Below are positions 20,379-22,002 of a stretch of 22,002 nucleotides of DNA, piece after piece. A model generated the notes under the pieces. It was given only the letters and a program-made list of their open reading frames with translations. It made no database searches and was not told where the DNA came from. Position numbers and translations under genes: made by a program. The stretch's first letter is position 1. The number at the start of each line of letters is the position of its first letter. Origin of the DNA: Deltaproteobacteria bacterium (GTDB lineage: Bacteria; Desulfobacterota; JAENJC01); contig JACQYJ010000132.1 of the NCBI GenBank assembly GCA_016208525.1, positions 1 to 22,002 on the forward strand. The letters are read 5' to 3'.

Positions 20379-20807
20379 CTAAGTATCCTTCGACTCGATA
20401 ACAACCCTTCTGGAAAGACCTGTAACCTCGTCGAACTGCTCCTGCATGGTCACGTTCTCTACCAGGTCGCCGTACTTTACTCTACCGCTCACCTCCGTGA
20501 GTATGGGAAGTGTATAGGGATCCCACTCGGCAAGAATGGCCCCTGACTTTACCTTGTTTCCTTCCTCAATCTTGAGCTTTGCCCCGTATATAAGGGAATA
20601 CCTTTCCCTCTCCCTTCCACTTTCGTCAAGGATAGCAAGCTCTCCATTACGGTTCATGACCACAAGCTGTCCTTCCCTGCTCCGCACTGTGTTCATGTTT
20701 ATAAACTTCACGCCTCCATCGTTTCTTGCTTCAAGGGTCGTCTGTTCAGCCCTGCGGGAGGCTGCGCCTCCGATATGGAAGGTCCTCATGGTAAGCTGTT
20801 GCCTCAA
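20379..20807 (-). CDS. rpoC: RNA polymerase beta' subunit, middle fragment
   Basis: This frame begins, after a deletion junction, with QLTMRTFHIGGAASRRAEQT. That is the trigger-loop sequence (E. coli L930, T931, M932, R933 and H936 equivalents) that should follow GEPGT. It continues with NTVRSREGQLVVMNRNGELA and TVPILTEVSG-like LPILTEVSGRVKYGDLVENV. It ends at SKDT followed by TAG, where homologues have Lys. The TTG at 20807 is only a formal start inside the upstream fragment's sequence, so this cannot be an independent gene. Genuine beta' coding begins at about 20798. Confidence 0.93.
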   Translation of the reverse strand: MRQQLTMRTFHIGGAASRRAEQTTLEARNDGGVKFINMNTVRSREGQLVVMNRNGELAILDESGRERERYSLIYGAKLKIEEGNKVKSGAILAEWDPYTLPILTEVSGRVKYGDLVENVTMQEQFDEVTGLSRRVVIESKDT

Positions 20808-22002
20808 CTATCACATCATCGGTGAAGGGATCTATGACATCCTCAAGTGTGACCCTTCCGAGGATCCTGTCCCCGAGCCTTTCTATAATCTCCCCTCCTT
20901 CTACGAGGGAGTTGATCCATATACCGTCAAGGGTTGAACAGTCCGGCTCCGTAATTATGGCATCCTGCGCCACATCCACCAGTCTGCGGGTAAGATACCC
21001 TGAATTGGCCGTTTTCAACGCCGTGTCGGCCAGACCTTTCCTTGCGCCGTGCGTAGATATGAAGTACTGAAGGACCGTTAACCCCTCCCTGAAATTTGCG
21101 GTAATCGGGGTTTCTATGATTTCACCTGACGGCTTGGCCATCAGTCCTCTCATCCCGGCCAGCTGTCTTATCTGCTGAGCAGAGCCTCTGGCGCCGGAAT
21201 CGGCCATCATAAAGATGGAATTCCTGCTTGGGACCTTCTTCTTTACTCCATCCGGACCGGCAACCGCCTCGGTTCCCAGTTCCCGCATCATTTCGGCGGC
21301 AATCTCCTCGGTAACCTGCGCCCATATATCAACCACCTTGTTGTACCTCTCTCCGTCCGTAATAAGGCCTTCGGTATACTGGTTCTGAATCTCCTGAACC
21401 TCCTTATTAGCCCCGTCTATCAGCTGCCCCTTCTTGGCCGGGGTCTTCATATCCTTTATAGAGATAGACATACCTGCCCTGGTAGAATACTCAAAACCGA
21501 GGTCCTTCAGGCGGTCGGCCAGCAGAACCGTTTTTTTGCTCCCTGCAAGGCGATAGCTCAGATCAACTAGATTTGCCAGCTCCTTTTTATTCATTACCCT
21601 GTTTATGGTTTCAAAAGATATCTCCTCAGGGATTATTTCGCTCAGGACAACCCGTCCAACTGTCGTATCTACTATACGACTCTTCTCTGCGGCGCTTGAT
21701 TTTGGCATCCTGGCCTTTATGCAGGCCTGCAGGTCTATCTCGCCGGCATCATGGGCCATCCTGACCTCTTCAAAACTTGCAAACACCTTTCCTTCGCCTC
21801 TGGCAAAGGCTTTCTCCCTTGTCATATAATAGATGCCGAGGACTATGTCCTGACTTGGCACTATAATGGGTTTACCGCTTGCAGAGCTGAGGATGTTGTT
21901 GGTCGACATCATCAGGGTCCTGGCCTCGATCTGGGCCTCTATGGAAAGAGGGATGTGCACAGCCATCTGATCGCCGTCAAAATCGGCATTAAAGGCGGTA
22001 CA
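20746..22002 (-). CDS. rpoC: RNA polymerase beta' subunit, catalytic fragment (runs off right edge)
   Basis: Beta' carries the active-site magnesium. The fragment enters the window in the catalytic motif NADFDGDQMAVH, whose three aspartates bind Mg2+. It continues through LMMSTNNILSSASGKPIIVP, the bridge-helix region YMMADSGAR-like FMMADSGARGSAQQIRQLAG, MRGLMAKPSGEIIETPITAN, STHGARKGLADTALKTANSG and YLTRRLVDVAQD. The first cysteine of zinc site 2 (EPDC) is present. After GRVTLEDVIDPFTDDVIVE (about 20803) the frame goes wrong, with 18 unrelated residues to a TGA. About 70 residues are missing that should contain the other three zinc cysteines and GEAVGIIAAQSIGEPGT. The 5' half of rpoC is outside the window. 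Confidence 0.96.
   Translation of the reverse strand, partial: CTAFNADFDGDQMAVHIPLSIEAQIEARTLMMSTNNILSSASGKPIIVPSQDIVLGIYYMTREKAFARGEGKVFASFEEVRMAHDAGEIDLQACIKARMPKSSAAEKSRIVDTTVGRVVLSEIIPEEISFETINRVMNKKELANLVDLSYRLAGSKKTVLLADRLKDLGFEYSTRAGMSISIKDMKTPAKKGQLIDGANKEVQEIQNQYTEGLITDGERYNKVVDIWAQVTEEIAAEMMRELGTEAVAGPDGVKKKVPSRNSIFMMADSGARGSAQQIRQLAGMRGLMAKPSGEIIETPITANFREGLTVLQYFISTHGARKGLADTALKTANSGYLTRRLVDVAQDAIITEPDCSTLDGIWINSLVEGGEIIERLGDRILGRVTLEDVIDPFTDDVIVEATAYHEDLPYRRRSLPQG

Noticed and set aside
20379..20381. Recoding of TAG as a sense codon in this organism
   Set aside because: TAG terminates rpsC, rplP, rplW, rplN, rpsQ, rpsN, rpsE, secY, rpmJ and rpsD at normal family lengths, so general recoding is excluded. 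Site-specific readthrough remains possible but has no visible signal.
20746..20807. Intein or intron scar in rpoC
   Set aside because: The junction lacks conserved residues rather than having extra sequence, and no intein splice motifs or intron sequence are present.

Overview
This window is one continuous minus-strand segment of a bacterial ribosomal-protein superoperon. It reads from the right edge leftward: 3' part of rpoC, then the str cluster (rpsL, rpsG, fusA, tuf), the S10 cluster (rpsJ, rplC, rplD, rplW, rplB, rpsS, rplV, rpsC, rplP, rpmC, rpsQ), the spc cluster (rplN, rplX, rplE, rpsN, rpsH, rplF, rplR, rpsE, rpmD, rplO, secY, adk, map, infA, rpmJ) and the alpha cluster (rpsM, rpsK, rpsD, 5' part of rpoA). 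No plus-strand gene is convincing, and no gene-free stretch exceeds about 130 bases.

The organism is a free-living-type bacterium of moderate base composition. The order secY-adk-map-infA-rpmJ-rpsM-rpsK-rpsD-rpoA, zinc-ribbon S14, S4 and L36, and frequent TTG starts (rpsC, rpsE, rplO, secY, rpsM, rpsD) fit a Nitrospirota- or deltaproteobacteria-like lineage. That placement is a low-confidence inference. Together the genes make the translation machinery (ribosomal proteins, EF-Tu, EF-G, IF-1), RNA polymerase subunits, the protein-export channel SecY, and the housekeeping enzymes adenylate kinase and methionine aminopeptidase. A good sigma70-type promoter (TTGACA, 17 bp, TAAACT) lies between rpoC and rpsL.

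Two things are unusual. First, two essential single-copy genes are broken although the sequence on each side is well conserved. rpoC lacks roughly 200 nt (zinc-site-2 cysteines and the approach to the trigger loop, with a frameshift) and carries an in-frame TAG further on. rplE has lost 5 nt, exactly two codons minus one base, near its 3' end. Assembly or consensus error, a mixed population, or a second functional copy are the explanations to separate. Second, nearly every intergenic gap longer than about 40 nt holds a small hairpin-like element, many built from imperfect 7-nt tandem units, with different unit families in different gaps (TTTGCAA, CGGTTTA, TGAGCAA, GGTCAGT, CTTGCAA). Other gaps hold dispersed palindromes (GGGGACAGTCCCC, TGTAGGGGC...GCCCCTACA, AACCACGGAG...CTCAGTGGTT). 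They sit between the stop codon and the next Shine-Dalgarno site, so the coding sequence stays intact. I see no new multi-gene system here; the repeat islands and the gene lesions are the parts worth a second look.
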